64,000 bases of DNA from Methylophilaceae bacterium (lineage in GTDB: Bacteria; Pseudomonadota; Gammaproteobacteria; Burkholderiales; Methylophilaceae). The notes below the pieces were generated by a model. That model saw nothing but the letters and a program-made list of their open reading frames with translations. It ran no database searches and was not told where the DNA came from. Shown one piece after another: positions 1 to 9,450 of the stretch. The stretch covers positions 558,001 through 622,000 of the forward strand of contig JABFRO010000001.1 of the NCBI GenBank assembly GCA_013141125.1, in the 5' to 3' direction. How positions within the stretch are numbered: position 1 is the stretch's first letter; every line of letters starts with the position of its first letter. A program made the translations under genes and the position numbers.

Positions 1-177
1 ACATCGCGTAGCGCATCGCTTGCCACGGGTTTGACCGAGATGAATTACAAAGCCGATTACGCCCTACCCGTTTCGGACAGCTCGGATGTCGCCATGTCAT
101 TAACTTATAGAAAAAATGTTAGCGGCGAAGCACTAAACGAATCTATAGCCAGCCTGCGTTGGGTAATGAATTGGTAA
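1..177 (+). CDS. C-terminal end of an outer-membrane beta-barrel protein (partial)
   Basis: Reading frame 1 is open from the window edge to a TAA at 175-177, giving about 58 residues. They show alternating polar and hydrophobic stretches and end in ...SLRWVMNW. A terminal aromatic residue after an amphipathic strand is the classic C-terminal signature of outer-membrane barrels recognised by the BAM machinery. The upstream part lies outside the window, so the family (porin, autotransporter or transport barrel) cannot be decided. An intrinsic terminator follows about 70 bases downstream. The call as a barrel end is inference from composition and the last strand. Confidence 0.5.
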   Translation, partial: TSRSASLATGLTEMNYKADYALPVSDSSDVAMSLTYRKNVSGEALNESIASLRWVMNW

Positions 178-248
178 TTTCATCATAACCATGTAGCTCT
201 ATATAGCTATATCAACAAGCAATAAGCTAGCCATTAATCCCCACTCAC

Positions 249-273
249 AACCGCCTTTGGGCGGTTTTTTTTT
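249..273 (+). terminator. Intrinsic terminator
   Basis: A 7-bp perfect stem (AACCGCC / GGCGGTT) with a TTTG loop is followed by a run of T. It sits downstream of the partial barrel gene and closes that transcript before the patatin gene. Confidence 0.8.
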
Positions 274-460
274 GCTCTTCATCTGCATTTCGAGACATCT
301 GAAAAATTCTGTTGAAGCATCACAATCAGGGTAGTAACATGATTCCAGCCTGTGCCACCGACCAAAGAGCTGGCAGCAAAAAATACAGCAAGATCAACCT
401 CAGGCGCAACTTTTAAGCGCGCCGCCTTGACAAGTCATTTACTGGTTAAAGGGGAGAATC

Positions 461-2950
461 ATGTCAGCAGAAAATAGCGCCAGTGATTTCAATGGTGCTC
501 GTCAAGACGAACTAGTCATCATAAAAAGCCTGCGAGAAAATGCCACGCATGAAAATTTGATTGGACTGGCGTTTTCTGGCGGTGGTATCAGAAGCGCCAC
601 CTTTAATCTGGGTGTACTACAAGCGCTGGCAAAAAGAAAACTGCTCGGCTCCTTCGATTATTTATCCACGGTTTCCGGTGGCGGCTATATAGGCGCATGG
701 TTCACCGCTTTGATACGCAGAGCCGGTGCTGGCAACTGCGGCCTTAGACAAATACAGGAAAAACTGACTCAACCCAAAGAAGCACCCGAGATTGGATTTT
801 TACGCCGCTACAGCAATTACCTTACCCCCAAAACCGGGCTCTTTTCTACCGATACCCTGGCCGCATTTTCCATCTGGATCACTAATACACTGCTTAATCA
901 ACTGATCCTGCTTGCCGGATTTATTACCCTGTTTATTCTTTTGCGTATTGTTAACCAATTTGCCAGCGTAAACACGGCATTGCATTACAACGTTTTATTG
1001 TGGGTCGGCAGCCTATTGCTGCCATTTGGGTTTGCTGCGGCATGGGCAATAACGCTCTATAAAAAACGCAAACCCGATAAAAATACCGGAAAATTAAGCC
1101 TATGGAATTTCGCCTTGGGTTGGCTAGGCACAGCGCTGTTGGCTATGGGTCTGCTAGGCCGTCACTCAACAATGCTGTTAAGTTACCTGAAGCAATATTC
1201 AGTATTATCAACGTTAAATACAGAAGCCCTGCATTGGCTGGCTCTGGGCTTGGGTACGACGGTTCTTTCATTACTACTATCCTTAATAGTCATTGTGCTC
1301 ATTGGCATCGGCGGCCGTAGCATAGGAACAGGCACGCGCGAGTGGTGGGGCAGATTGGGCGGTGTGAATCTGCTGGTCAGCCTGATTTGGCTGGGCATGT
1401 TTACAGCCGCCATTTATTTGCCACCAATTATTGATTATTGGATAAAACCGTTGAACTTTTCGTGGGCATTGGTCTGGAGCGCTGCTTCATGGGGCGTTGC
1501 TCAACTGGGCAAAAGCCCGCAAACCGGTGGCAAGCGATCTGGTCGATGGCTGGAGCTACTGGTAAAAACATTACCTTACCTGGTAATTGTGAGTGCAGTT
1601 GTATTGGTTGGCTATGCCGCACGCGAATTATTGGCTTGGATCAACGATATTTCTGCTCCTGAAATATCCACTAAAAATGCCTTCTTCATGAGCAGTGTTT
1701 GGGGCAATGAGAAATTACTCAATGCAAGTTTCTTGACCGAATGGCTAACACTTCTTATTGCAATCGTTGTGGCCGGAGTTTTTTCCTGGCGTGTTGATAT
1801 TAATCTTTTCTCCTTGCATCATTTTTACCGCAACCGCCTGACACGTTGCTATCTAGGCGCTACAAGGCCTGAAGAGCGCCACCCTAACGCATTTACCGGT
1901 TTTGATCCCAAGGATGATCTAAATCTTGCCGAATGCATCAATCAACGGCCGTATCCGATTATCAATGCCACCTTGAACCTCACCTCGGGTCAGGAGCTGG
2001 CTTGGCAACAACGCATGGCAGCGGCATTTGTGTTCACTCCGCTATGGTCTGGCTACGAATTAGCCAGCGATGCAAAAAATAATAAACAAGCACAATGTTT
2101 CAGAAAAACGGCTGAATTCTGTCAGGATGGCATCATGATAGGCAGTGCCATTGCCGTCAGCGGCGCGGCTGCCAGCCCCAATATGGGCTACCATACCAAC
2201 CATGCCATGGCATTTCTGATGACGATCTTTAATGCCCGTCTTGGGCGCTGGTACGGCAATCCGGCTTACCCGCAAGTCTATAAAAATCAGGCACCACCGT
2301 TTAGTTTGCCCTATCTGTTGAATGAAATTGTTGCCAAGACCACCAACCAATCCAATTATATTTACCTTTCTGACGGCGGTCATTTTGAGAATCTGGGCAT
2401 TTATGAATTGGTGCGCCGCCGTTGCCGTCTGATTGTAGCGATTGATGTTGGAGCGGATGGCGGCTATACGTTTGATGATTTGGGTAATGCCATACGCAAA
2501 TGCCAAACCGATTTCGGCATACGCATAGATATGGAGCTTGATGATGTTCGCCCCTGCGATGACAAAACACCGTCCAGGCAACATCATCTCATCGGCCACA
2601 TTGCTTATGGTGAACGCTATGGCGATGGTCAGCCTGATGGCGTTCTTCTTTACATCAAAAGCTCATTAACCGGCAAGGAGCCAGCCGATCTGCAAAACTT
2701 CAAAGCACAACAGAAAGACTTTCCCCATCACACCACAGCCGATCAGTTCTTTGATGAATCCCAATTTGAAAGCTATCGTCATTTGGGCGTGCATGCCATG
2801 GAAAAAACCCTGAAAACTGTTTTGGATCAAGCCGATGGCAGTAGCCATACATGGGAACAATTCATCAATGAAACATTAAATTCGCGCCATCAAGTACAAA
2901 AAAACAAATCACTCAATTTATGCAGTTTTTTCAACCACAAGGAGAAATAA
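461..2950 (+). CDS. Membrane-anchored patatin-like phospholipase
   Basis: 829 residues. The N-terminal patatin half carries the glycine-rich oxyanion motif SGGGIR (residues 39-44) and the nucleophile region TVSGGG with Ser72. The catalytic Asp sits in SDGGHFENLG (Asp638). Between them lie about 400 residues with several strongly hydrophobic segments (roughly 135-440), so the catalytic domain is split by a membrane region. Patatin-family enzymes are Ser-Asp dyad lipid acyl hydrolases. This long split membrane form is known in bacteria as uncharacterised patatin-like phospholipases. No signal peptide is seen. GGGGAG precedes the ATG by 6 bases. The papain-like protease gene starts 2 bases after the stop, so the two are surely co-transcribed. 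Substrate unknown. Confidence 0.8.
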   Translation: MSAENSASDFNGARQDELVIIKSLRENATHENLIGLAFSGGGIRSATFNLGVLQALAKRKLLGSFDYLSTVSGGGYIGAWFTALIRRAGAGNCGLRQIQEKLTQPKEAPEIGFLRRYSNYLTPKTGLFSTDTLAAFSIWITNTLLNQLILLAGFITLFILLRIVNQFASVNTALHYNVLLWVGSLLLPFGFAAAWAITLYKKRKPDKNTGKLSLWNFALGWLGTALLAMGLLGRHSTMLLSYLKQYSVLSTLNTEALHWLALGLGTTVLSLLLSLIVIVLIGIGGRSIGTGTREWWGRLGGVNLLVSLIWLGMFTAAIYLPPIIDYWIKPLNFSWALVWSAASWGVAQLGKSPQTGGKRSGRWLELLVKTLPYLVIVSAVVLVGYAARELLAWINDISAPEISTKNAFFMSSVWGNEKLLNASFLTEWLTLLIAIVVAGVFSWRVDINLFSLHHFYRNRLTRCYLGATRPEERHPNAFTGFDPKDDLNLAECINQRPYPIINATLNLTSGQELAWQQRMAAAFVFTPLWSGYELASDAKNNKQAQCFRKTAEFCQDGIMIGSAIAVSGAAASPNMGYHTNHAMAFLMTIFNARLGRWYGNPAYPQVYKNQAPPFSLPYLLNEIVAKTTNQSNYIYLSDGGHFENLGIYELVRRRCRLIVAIDVGADGGYTFDDLGNAIRKCQTDFGIRIDMELDDVRPCDDKTPSRQHHLIGHIAYGERYGDGQPDGVLLYIKSSLTGKEPADLQNFKAQQKDFPHHTTADQFFDESQFESYRHLGVHAMEKTLKTVLDQADGSSHTWEQFINETLNSRHQVQKNKSLNLCSFFNHKEK

Positions 2951-2951
2951 C

Positions 2952-3800
2952 ATGGACGCACCACTTAGTTTTGGCTGGCAACGTGATCTGCCAGACATCC
3001 GTGATCTGGATGAGGATAGCAATCAGATTTCCAGCATACTCAAAAAATCCCAGCCCTTAAAGGCGGCGGTAAAAGCATTGCCTCTTAGCGTTGATTTGCG
3101 CGCCTGGTGCTCACCTATTGAGGATCAAGGTAATCTGGGTTCTTGCACTGCCCATGCGGCTGTTGGCATGTATGAATATTATGAGCGCCGCGCTTACGGC
3201 AAACATCTGGATGCCTCACGCTTGTTTGTCTACAAAGTCACACGCAATCTGGAAGGCTGGGTTGGTGACACCGGTGCCTACCTGCGCGACACCATGAAAG
3301 CGCTAGTGCTGTTTGGCCTGCCGCCAGAGAAATACTGGCCTTACGACATCAGCAAATTTGACATCGAACCCACGGCTTTTCTTTATAGCTTTGCTGAAAG
3401 CTATAAAGCATTAAGCTACTATCGCCTTGACCCAACCGGTGCCACAACGACCAACGTGTTAAAAGCGATCAAAACCAATCTGGCGGCTGGTTTGCCATCC
3501 ATGTTCGGCTTTACCGTTTATAGCAGCATTCCATCTGCGGGGGATGGCAAAGGCGAAATCCCATTCCCAGTCAAAGGTGATAAAGTGTTGGGCGGCCATG
3601 CCATATTGGCTGTGGGTTTCGACGACAAGAAAAAGATAGGATCAAGTACCGGTGCCATTCTCATTCGTAATTCCTGGGGCACAGGCTGGGGCGTGAGTGG
3701 CTATGGCTGGTTACCCTATGATTACGTGCTCAAAGGTCTCGCCGTGGATTGGTGGACTATGGTAAAAGCAGATTTCATTGATACTGATTTGTTTAAATAA
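2952..3800 (+). CDS. C1-family (papain-like) cysteine protease
   Basis: 282 residues. The papain-type catalytic residues are present: Gln59 in EDQGNLGSCTAHA, the nucleophile Cys65, His216 in GGHAILAVGF and Asn240 in IRNSWGTGWG. The N-terminus (FGWQRDLPDIRDLD) matches the short lead-in of bacterial C1 peptidases that lack a long inhibitory propeptide. No signal peptide or membrane segment is seen, so the enzyme should be cytoplasmic unless exported by a specialised system. The start lies 2 bases after the patatin stop, with AGGAG just upstream. A cytoplasmic papain-like enzyme paired with a membrane phospholipase is unusual; target unknown. Confidence 0.85.
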   Translation: MDAPLSFGWQRDLPDIRDLDEDSNQISSILKKSQPLKAAVKALPLSVDLRAWCSPIEDQGNLGSCTAHAAVGMYEYYERRAYGKHLDASRLFVYKVTRNLEGWVGDTGAYLRDTMKALVLFGLPPEKYWPYDISKFDIEPTAFLYSFAESYKALSYYRLDPTGATTTNVLKAIKTNLAAGLPSMFGFTVYSSIPSAGDGKGEIPFPVKGDKVLGGHAILAVGFDDKKKIGSSTGAILIRNSWGTGWGVSGYGWLPYDYVLKGLAVDWWTMVKADFIDTDLFK

Positions 3801-3820
3801 CCCGGCAAAAAAGGAAATCG

Positions 3821-3856
3821 CATTGGGGCGATCTAAATTTAATACATGCCCCAATG
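3821..3856. terminator. Hairpin between convergent genes
   Basis: A 9-bp perfect inverted repeat (CATTGGGGC / GCCCCAATG) with an 18-base loop lies 20 bases after the protease stop. There is no T-tract on either side, so it is a weak candidate terminator for the convergent hydrolase operons. Confidence 0.35.
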
Positions 3857-3887
3857 TGTATCTTTAATTAATAACTATTAATAGCGG

Positions 3888-3912
3888 GATACCAGTCTTC
3901 GCTGGTATGACG
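3888..3912. repeat. REP-like short palindrome
   Basis: ATACCAG / CTGGTAT with loop TCTTCG, followed by GACGG. It resembles the dispersed CGTCATxCCxGCGAA...GGxATCC palindromes common between genes in beta- and gammaproteobacteria. Only one copy was noticed in this window. Confidence 0.4.
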
Positions 3913-3971
3913 GCCTAATGGCTTAGCTCCGATTAACACAATCTTTTGGGGTAGGTTTTCTACCCGTGACA

Positions 3972-5348
3972 TTAAACACGCGTTGCTACCGCATTTAGTA
4001 TTGCGTAGGCAACTTCACCATGACAAATATCCGAGTGATTTTTTATAATTGCGTCAGCGTTCAAATTATGAAGTTTGCCTAGTGCAAACTGATAAGCACC
4101 GCCAATTTTGAGTAAGGTTCCGTCACTGGCTTCCGGTGTTTTTTGCGCACCGTTGCGCCCTATTCCGCCAAACGGGTCATTTTTGTCTCCTAGTGCAGAA
4201 GCATTCTGACCGGAAATCAGAGAGGCCAGTGGATAGGCAATGCCTACGGCTTTGTCATTCTGTGTACAGGTAATCACAATCGGCCCGGTCACGCGTTTTT
4301 CCGCTACCACCTTACGAAAAAATCCATCATGGCTTCCATCAAACTTTTGCGCAAAACCATGATGCGAAAAAGCGGCTTGCAGCAAGATCATGCTATTCAC
4401 TTTGATTGCCGGCTGATTTTCCGACCCAAAAGCTGCCGCCGTGACCAGCCGCCCACCAAAACTGTGACCAATCAAATGTAGCTTCAAGCCGCCGGATTGC
4501 GCTTGAATCTTGCGGATTAACTGGTTTACGCCCAACTGACCGACCAGCCCAGCTCGTTCTTTCATCTGATAATAAGTTGTAAAGTTGAGTAGATTGCGTG
4601 CAGCGGATTTGATGCCGCTGAAAAAACTCCCCAGCCCGGCGGCCCCGCCAGTTGCCCCGTGCAGCGCACCTGCAGGAGACCCCATGGATGCAGCAGCGCT
4701 TACAGATTTTGCTGATGAGGGCGGCGCGAATGCAGGTTTGCTCAAACGTTTCATCACATCGGCACCATCCAGGTTAAAAAAACGATCAGTAGCATCATCC
4801 ACATGCTCTGCGCCTCGTTGCGGCAGTGAGCGAATAAGATCGGCAAATTCTCGCTGTGCATTGCTGCCGCTTTCAAGTTTTGGCACTAAAAGTTTAGCTT
4901 TTTCTAGCGTGGCATCGGCATCCGGCTTATCAAATACACCTTTGAGATTATCCAGCTGATTCTGAATGAAAGTCACCGTCACGGCCGAGTTGATGCCCGC
5001 CGCTCCGCTTGGAATCAACTCGTCTTCGGCGAATTTTTTTGACGGCCAGAGTATGCCGAGAACCGCGAATTTGCGCTCACCAAGCTTTGGCACATTGCCC
5101 GCATCCAACACTTGCTTCACGCTATTGAACAAGTTCTTGTATAAGTTGCGGGCATCGGCCATATCATTATTCCAGCCATGGGAAACAACAAACAAATCAC
5201 TAAACTCGCCTTTAGCAATCAAGCTTAGTGCATTATTAATTTCGTTGTCATCCGCCGCTGTGCCTTGTTTATTGAACTGTACTTCAAAATAGGGAAACGG
5301 AAAGTCTGGGATATTCGTCGCAAGTATATTTGTCATCATATTCTCCAT
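3972..5348 (-). CDS. Alpha/beta-hydrolase (lipase-like serine hydrolase)
   Basis: 458 residues. The nucleophile elbow is LIGHSFGGRL (Ser296), preceded by a lipase-type HG motif in VVSHGWNND (His57). A Gly/Ala-rich, membrane-compatible stretch lies at about 218-247, just before the elbow. No signal peptide is visible. The acid and base residues of the triad cannot be assigned by eye. The gene begins 2 bases after the stop of the subtilase gene, so the two form an operon convergent with the patatin/protease pair. An esterase or lipase role is inferred from fold motifs only; the substrate is unknown. The start could also be Met4 or Met5. Confidence 0.7.
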   Translation of the reverse strand: MENMMTNILATNIPDFPFPYFEVQFNKQGTAADDNEINNALSLIAKGEFSDLFVVSHGWNNDMADARNLYKNLFNSVKQVLDAGNVPKLGERKFAVLGILWPSKKFAEDELIPSGAAGINSAVTVTFIQNQLDNLKGVFDKPDADATLEKAKLLVPKLESGSNAQREFADLIRSLPQRGAEHVDDATDRFFNLDGADVMKRLSKPAFAPPSSAKSVSAAASMGSPAGALHGATGGAAGLGSFFSGIKSAARNLLNFTTYYQMKERAGLVGQLGVNQLIRKIQAQSGGLKLHLIGHSFGGRLVTAAAFGSENQPAIKVNSMILLQAAFSHHGFAQKFDGSHDGFFRKVVAEKRVTGPIVITCTQNDKAVGIAYPLASLISGQNASALGDKNDPFGGIGRNGAQKTPEASDGTLLKIGGAYQFALGKLHNLNADAIIKNHSDICHGEVAYAILNAVATRV

Positions 5349-5350
5349 TG

Positions 5351-7084
5351 TTATACGGACTGAATTGCCCGCATTAAATCTACCAAACCATGTCCTTGGA
5401 AATATGGGTCACGCTTCAAATCCGTGGCTGTGCTTAAAAATATTTCCTTAATTTTTTCGGGTTGACCGATAAATTCTCGGCGCACCGAAAGAAATGCAGC
5501 GACAACGCCTGAAACATGCGGTGCCGCCATACTGGTGCCGCTATCTTCAATGTATTTGCCGGATTTTGGCGCTGTCGCAATGCTGTCTGCGGCCTTGGCC
5601 TCGCCGTTTGCTGCGGTGGCGGCTCCATTGTCTTCTTTGACAAGCCGTCCGCCTGAAGCACAAGAGATGATTTTTTCGCCCGGGGCAACCAAGTCAGGTT
5701 TGGCTCGGCCATCACCGGTTGGCCCTTTGGAAGAGAAGTAGGAAACCCCATAAACGTGCGGACTATCTCGATGCGTAGAGCCAACGGTTATGGCCAGTTC
5801 GGCATTACCCGGATCGTTGATGGTGAGACCCAGACCTGCGGTAACGGCCCCCTTGAAAGCATCTTGCACATAGCCATAACCGGTATTGCCGGCAGCAACC
5901 ACGACCACAACGCCAGATTTGACCAACCGATTGACTTCCACGCAAAGTGGGCTCTGGCCGCAGGCAAACCATTCCGGTTCAAAATCATATCCCACGCTCA
6001 TGTTCACGCCATGAATGCGAATGCGCCTACCATCCCCGTTAATCTCCTGAATCGCTTCCAGTGCAGCAATAAGATTGCTGGCCTCGCCTTGCCCGTTATC
6101 ATCCAGCACTTTCATGCTGACCAGTTTACATCTGGGTGCCATGCCCGAGATTAACTTTTCTTTTTTGGTGATGGTCTTGATCTCGCCAGTTTCGTCACGG
6201 TAACGGCTTTCGGTGGTGATTTCACCGTCTTTTTGCGTCATTTCTCCGGCAATAATTCCGGCCACGTGCGTACCATGTTTAAACACATCAACCAAAGGTT
6301 CACCCGCGCCGCTAAGCACAGTAAAGTCAAGATGACGGATAGGATTGGCAATTTCCAGGTTACGGTGTTTAAAAAAATGCGGGTGCTGTGCGTCTATGCC
6401 AGAATCCAGAACTGCCCATACTACTTCGTCGCCCAGGGCGCTAAACGAATTATGTGCGGCGTTCGCTTTTACCGTACTAATTGTCTTCAAAATTAATGGG
6501 TTGATGGCAAAATCCGGCCAGATGCGATAAATAGCCGGTTTATGGGCTTGTGTGGCAGTTTCTGATGTCCCGATATTGTCCAACGCTTGTCGATCAGGCA
6601 TCTTGTCGCGGTTGACCAACTCCTGAATGACACCAGCCGATAATGTGGCAAAAAGGTATTGCTGGCTCAACCGGCTTTTTTCTATATTAACGCCCTGTTT
6701 TTGTGGATCGATATTGTATTGGCTGACAATTTGTTTAACCAGACTTTGCACACAATCACGCGCCTCGCTACGACCATCGTAATACTCAAGGTTGACATCT
6801 ATAATCACCTTGTATAAATCAGGTTCGCGATTCGGATCCCGCATATTTTCTTGTGCTTCAGCTTCAAACATGTTCAGCAACGGAATAGCAATTACCGTTC
6901 TATCCATCACCTCAGGTGTAAACGGCTTTTTGTGCGGATCAATCTGCCGCGTTTTCATGGTCTTGGGTGTTTTGAGCGGCGGCCCCAATCCAAAATCGGA
7001 TCCGGCAGTTTTTGGCTCCGTCTTGTCAGCTGTTTTACGTGTAGGTTTACGCGAGTTCTTGCCTGACGATTTATCAGTGGCCAT
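5351..7084 (-). CDS. S8-family subtilisin-like serine protease
   Basis: 577 residues. The full catalytic set is visible: Asp227 (AVLDSGID), His270 (KHGTHVAG), oxyanion Asn400 (VAAGNTGYG) and Ser518 (SGTSMAAPHVSG). An N-terminal extension of about 190 residues starts with a basic, Lys/Thr-rich tail instead of a signal peptide, so the protein looks intracellular or non-classically located. A low-complexity Ala-rich insertion (about 487-508) precedes the Ser motif. It is transcribed with the downstream alpha/beta-hydrolase. Together with the facing patatin/papain pair this makes four hydrolases in 6.6 kb. Family assignment is firm; biological role unknown. Confidence 0.88.
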   Translation of the reverse strand: MATDKSSGKNSRKPTRKTADKTEPKTAGSDFGLGPPLKTPKTMKTRQIDPHKKPFTPEVMDRTVIAIPLLNMFEAEAQENMRDPNREPDLYKVIIDVNLEYYDGRSEARDCVQSLVKQIVSQYNIDPQKQGVNIEKSRLSQQYLFATLSAGVIQELVNRDKMPDRQALDNIGTSETATQAHKPAIYRIWPDFAINPLILKTISTVKANAAHNSFSALGDEVVWAVLDSGIDAQHPHFFKHRNLEIANPIRHLDFTVLSGAGEPLVDVFKHGTHVAGIIAGEMTQKDGEITTESRYRDETGEIKTITKKEKLISGMAPRCKLVSMKVLDDNGQGEASNLIAALEAIQEINGDGRRIRIHGVNMSVGYDFEPEWFACGQSPLCVEVNRLVKSGVVVVVAAGNTGYGYVQDAFKGAVTAGLGLTINDPGNAELAITVGSTHRDSPHVYGVSYFSSKGPTGDGRAKPDLVAPGEKIISCASGGRLVKEDNGAATAANGEAKAADSIATAPKSGKYIEDSGTSMAAPHVSGVVAAFLSVRREFIGQPEKIKEIFLSTATDLKRDPYFQGHGLVDLMRAIQSV

Positions 7085-7147
7085 ATCTCATCTCCTTATT
7101 TAAGACACATGAGGAATTATCGAATTCAGCTCAAGCAGTACCTAATT

Positions 7148-7549
7148 TTAATAGCGCTCATTTTTCATTTCTCCATCCACATACAACCAACGTCCATCTT
7201 CAAATACAAAGCGGCTCACTTCATGCAAACGTTGCGCGCGGCCATGGATTTTGTAGCGGGCGACAAATTCAACGGTAGCGGTTTCAGCGGATTGTGAAAT
7301 ATAACGTATTACCTGCAAACCTATCCATTGAGTAATATCTTGTGCCAGATCAAACGTTGCGGGGCAAGTGCCAGGGTGCCAGGTGGCGAGCAAATAAGTC
7401 TCTAGCTTGAGTACATAAGCACTATATCTTGAACGCATCAGGGCTTCCGCATTGGGCGCAATTTCTCCGCTGTGGAAGCGCGCGCAACAGCTAGCGTAGC
7501 TGGCACCGCCACAGGGGCAATGGTTGACGGATTTTTGTCTGCCTGCCAT
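7148..7549 (-). CDS. YchJ-family protein (UPF0225, SEC-C motif)
   Basis: 133 residues from the ATG. The N-terminus carries a Cys-rich metal-binding motif (CPCGGASYASCC) of the SEC-C type. It is followed by the YchJ core (RSRYSAYVLKLETYLLATWHP) and a C-terminal NTF2-like segment ending in GRWLYVDGEM. The ATG at 7549 is preferred; a TTG at 7564 overlapping the ylqF stop is the alternative start. It is translationally close-coupled to ylqF. The family is widespread, but its biochemical role is not established. Confidence 0.82.
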   Translation of the reverse strand: MAGRQKSVNHCPCGGASYASCCARFHSGEIAPNAEALMRSRYSAYVLKLETYLLATWHPGTCPATFDLAQDITQWIGLQVIRYISQSAETATVEFVARYKIHGRAQRLHEVSRFVFEDGRWLYVDGEMKNERY

Positions 7550-7560
7550 CAAAATCCCAC

Positions 7561-8547
7561 TCAAATTTCCGCTTCAGGTTCTGTGTTTACTTCTGAAGTA
7601 TCATTGGAATCCGGGTTTTCGCTGAATTTAGGATTCTTGCTGGCTTCCGCTTCTGCGCTGATTTTAGCTTTTTCCAGTTTTAGAGCTTGCGCCGCTGCCA
7701 GCATTTTTTCGCGCGTTTCCGGTGTTTCCAGACTGATGCGCCCCAGTGCGCCACTGCGGTAATCGGTGAGCAAGGTCATGGCGGATTTTTCCAGATCCAG
7801 CTGACTACCTTTTAAACGAAAGCCGCGTTGTTTGGCCACCGCTTCAATCACATCCACCCCATCCATACCTTCGGTAGCGAAACGGTAACGCTGCGTGAGC
7901 AAAGCCGGATAACGCGCCAGCAATAAATCGGCAAGAAAAATCGCCACATCTTCATCTATCACGGCATTGCGGCCTATGGCATGGCTGGCGGCAAGCATGA
8001 AACCATCACTTTCATGCTGAATTTTCGGCCACATCAAGCCCGGCGTATCGGTGATGCTCATGGTGGGGTCAAGCTCAAAGCGTTGTTGCACCTTGGTTAC
8101 AGCCGGTTCATCGCCCACTTTGGCGATACGACGATTGAGCAAGGCGTTCATCAGAGTGGATTTGCCAACGTTGGGAATGCCCATAATCATCATGCGTAAT
8201 TGCTTGAGATGGGTGCCACGGTGGGGAGCGATCATTTTGCATATACCGGGGATTCTGGTTGCATCGCCAGGCTTTTTGCACGAGAGTGCTACCGCTTTCA
8301 CACCTTCCTGATTGTTGTAATAATTGAGCCAGGCTTGCGTTACTAGCGGGTCGGCCAGATCAGCTTTATTCAATATTTTCAAGTTGGGGCGCTGGCGATG
8401 CAATCGCAGCTCCTTAATGATGGGATTGCTGCTCGCCTCCGGCACGCGTGCATCCAGCACTTCAATCACGATGTCGGTGAACTCCATGGTTTCGGCGGCT
8501 TTTTTGCGCGCTGCCGTCATGTGTCCGGGAAACCATTGTATGGCCAT
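7561..8547 (-). CDS. ylqF: Ribosome biogenesis GTPase YlqF/RbgA
   Basis: 328 residues. It has the circularly permuted GTPase order: G4 NKAD comes first, then G1 GIPNVGKS, then G3 DTPG. The N-terminus MAIQWFPGHMTAARK is the hallmark of the YlqF/RbgA family, which assists late assembly of the large ribosomal subunit. A C-terminal domain follows, with a charged Glu/Lys-rich tail after about residue 295. The gene is the first of a two-gene operon with ychJ and is divergent from the methyltransferase at 8622. Classification is secure. The exact assembly step is known from Bacillus and assumed here. Confidence 0.92.
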   Translation of the reverse strand: MAIQWFPGHMTAARKKAAETMEFTDIVIEVLDARVPEASSNPIIKELRLHRQRPNLKILNKADLADPLVTQAWLNYYNNQEGVKAVALSCKKPGDATRIPGICKMIAPHRGTHLKQLRMMIMGIPNVGKSTLMNALLNRRIAKVGDEPAVTKVQQRFELDPTMSITDTPGLMWPKIQHESDGFMLAASHAIGRNAVIDEDVAIFLADLLLARYPALLTQRYRFATEGMDGVDVIEAVAKQRGFRLKGSQLDLEKSAMTLLTDYRSGALGRISLETPETREKMLAAAQALKLEKAKISAEAEASKNPKFSENPDSNDTSEVNTEPEAEI

Positions 8548-8621
8548 AATTATTCAGTCTTAAAATCAATTGTTTATTTTAGCATTTACGCTCAAGCGCA
8601 GTCATAAGTTAATATAACGCC

Positions 8622-9449
8622 ATGACACTCATCCCCGAAATCAAACCCAATCAATCCGTAGAGCTGCTGAAAGCGCTGCATATCCTTACGCGCGATGGCA
8701 AAATCAATCAGGATAGCCGGCGTAAACTGAAGCAGGTTTATCATCTTTATCACTTTATAGAGCCTTTGCTGAACGAGGTTCTGCTCGCCAACCCCAACCC
8801 TACGCTGGTCGATCACGGTGCCGGAAAATCCTATCTTGGCTTTATTCTTTATGATTTATTCATGAAAATGCAGGCCGCCGGACAGATTTTTGGCATAGAA
8901 ACGCGTGCCGAACTGGTGCAAAAATCACGCGAATTAGCCGAGCAATTAGGCTTTGAGCGCATGCTGTTTGAGCATTTAAGCGTGGAAGAATCGATGTCGT
9001 CGCCCGCCTTGCCACAGCAAGTGGATATAGTCACCGCGCTGCACGCCTGCAACACGGCGACGGATGATGCGATTAAATTCGGCCTGAAAAAACAGGCAAA
9101 ATTTTTGGTGCTGGTGCCCTGTTGTCAGGCGGAAGTGGCGGAAATGCTGCGCAAAAACAAAAATGCCTCGTTTGCAAAAACGGTCTTATCCGAAATCTGG
9201 CGGCACCCGATACACACGCGTGAATTCGGCAGCCAGATCACCAATGTGCTGCGCTGTTTGCAACTGGAAGCGCATGGTTACCAGGTGACAGTCACAGAAC
9301 TGGTAGGCTGGGAGCACTCGATGAAAAACGAGCTGATTATTGCGCGCTATACCAATAGTCCGCGTAAAAATGCGCAATCCAGATTGGAGCAGATATTGCA
9401 GGAACTGAACCTGGAGGAAATGCGGGAGCGATTTGTGGGGACGGATTAA
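8622..9449 (+). CDS. Class I SAM-dependent methyltransferase
   Basis: 275 residues. The SAM-binding motif I is DHGAGKSYLGF, with an acidic motif II (FGIETRAE). Later motifs are VTALHACNTATDDAI and LVPCCQAEV. This combination matches the methyltransferase domain type found in GSTCD-like proteins (Methyltransf_32), whose bacterial members have no defined substrate. A target such as tRNA or rRNA is possible but not shown. The gene stands alone, divergent from ylqF and convergent with the diguanylate cyclase gene, whose stop lies 1 base away from its own. Confidence 0.72.
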   Translation: MTLIPEIKPNQSVELLKALHILTRDGKINQDSRRKLKQVYHLYHFIEPLLNEVLLANPNPTLVDHGAGKSYLGFILYDLFMKMQAAGQIFGIETRAELVQKSRELAEQLGFERMLFEHLSVEESMSSPALPQQVDIVTALHACNTATDDAIKFGLKKQAKFLVLVPCCQAEVAEMLRKNKNASFAKTVLSEIWRHPIHTREFGSQITNVLRCLQLEAHGYQVTVTELVGWEHSMKNELIIARYTNSPRKNAQSRLEQILQELNLEEMRERFVGTD

Positions 9450-9450
9450 A

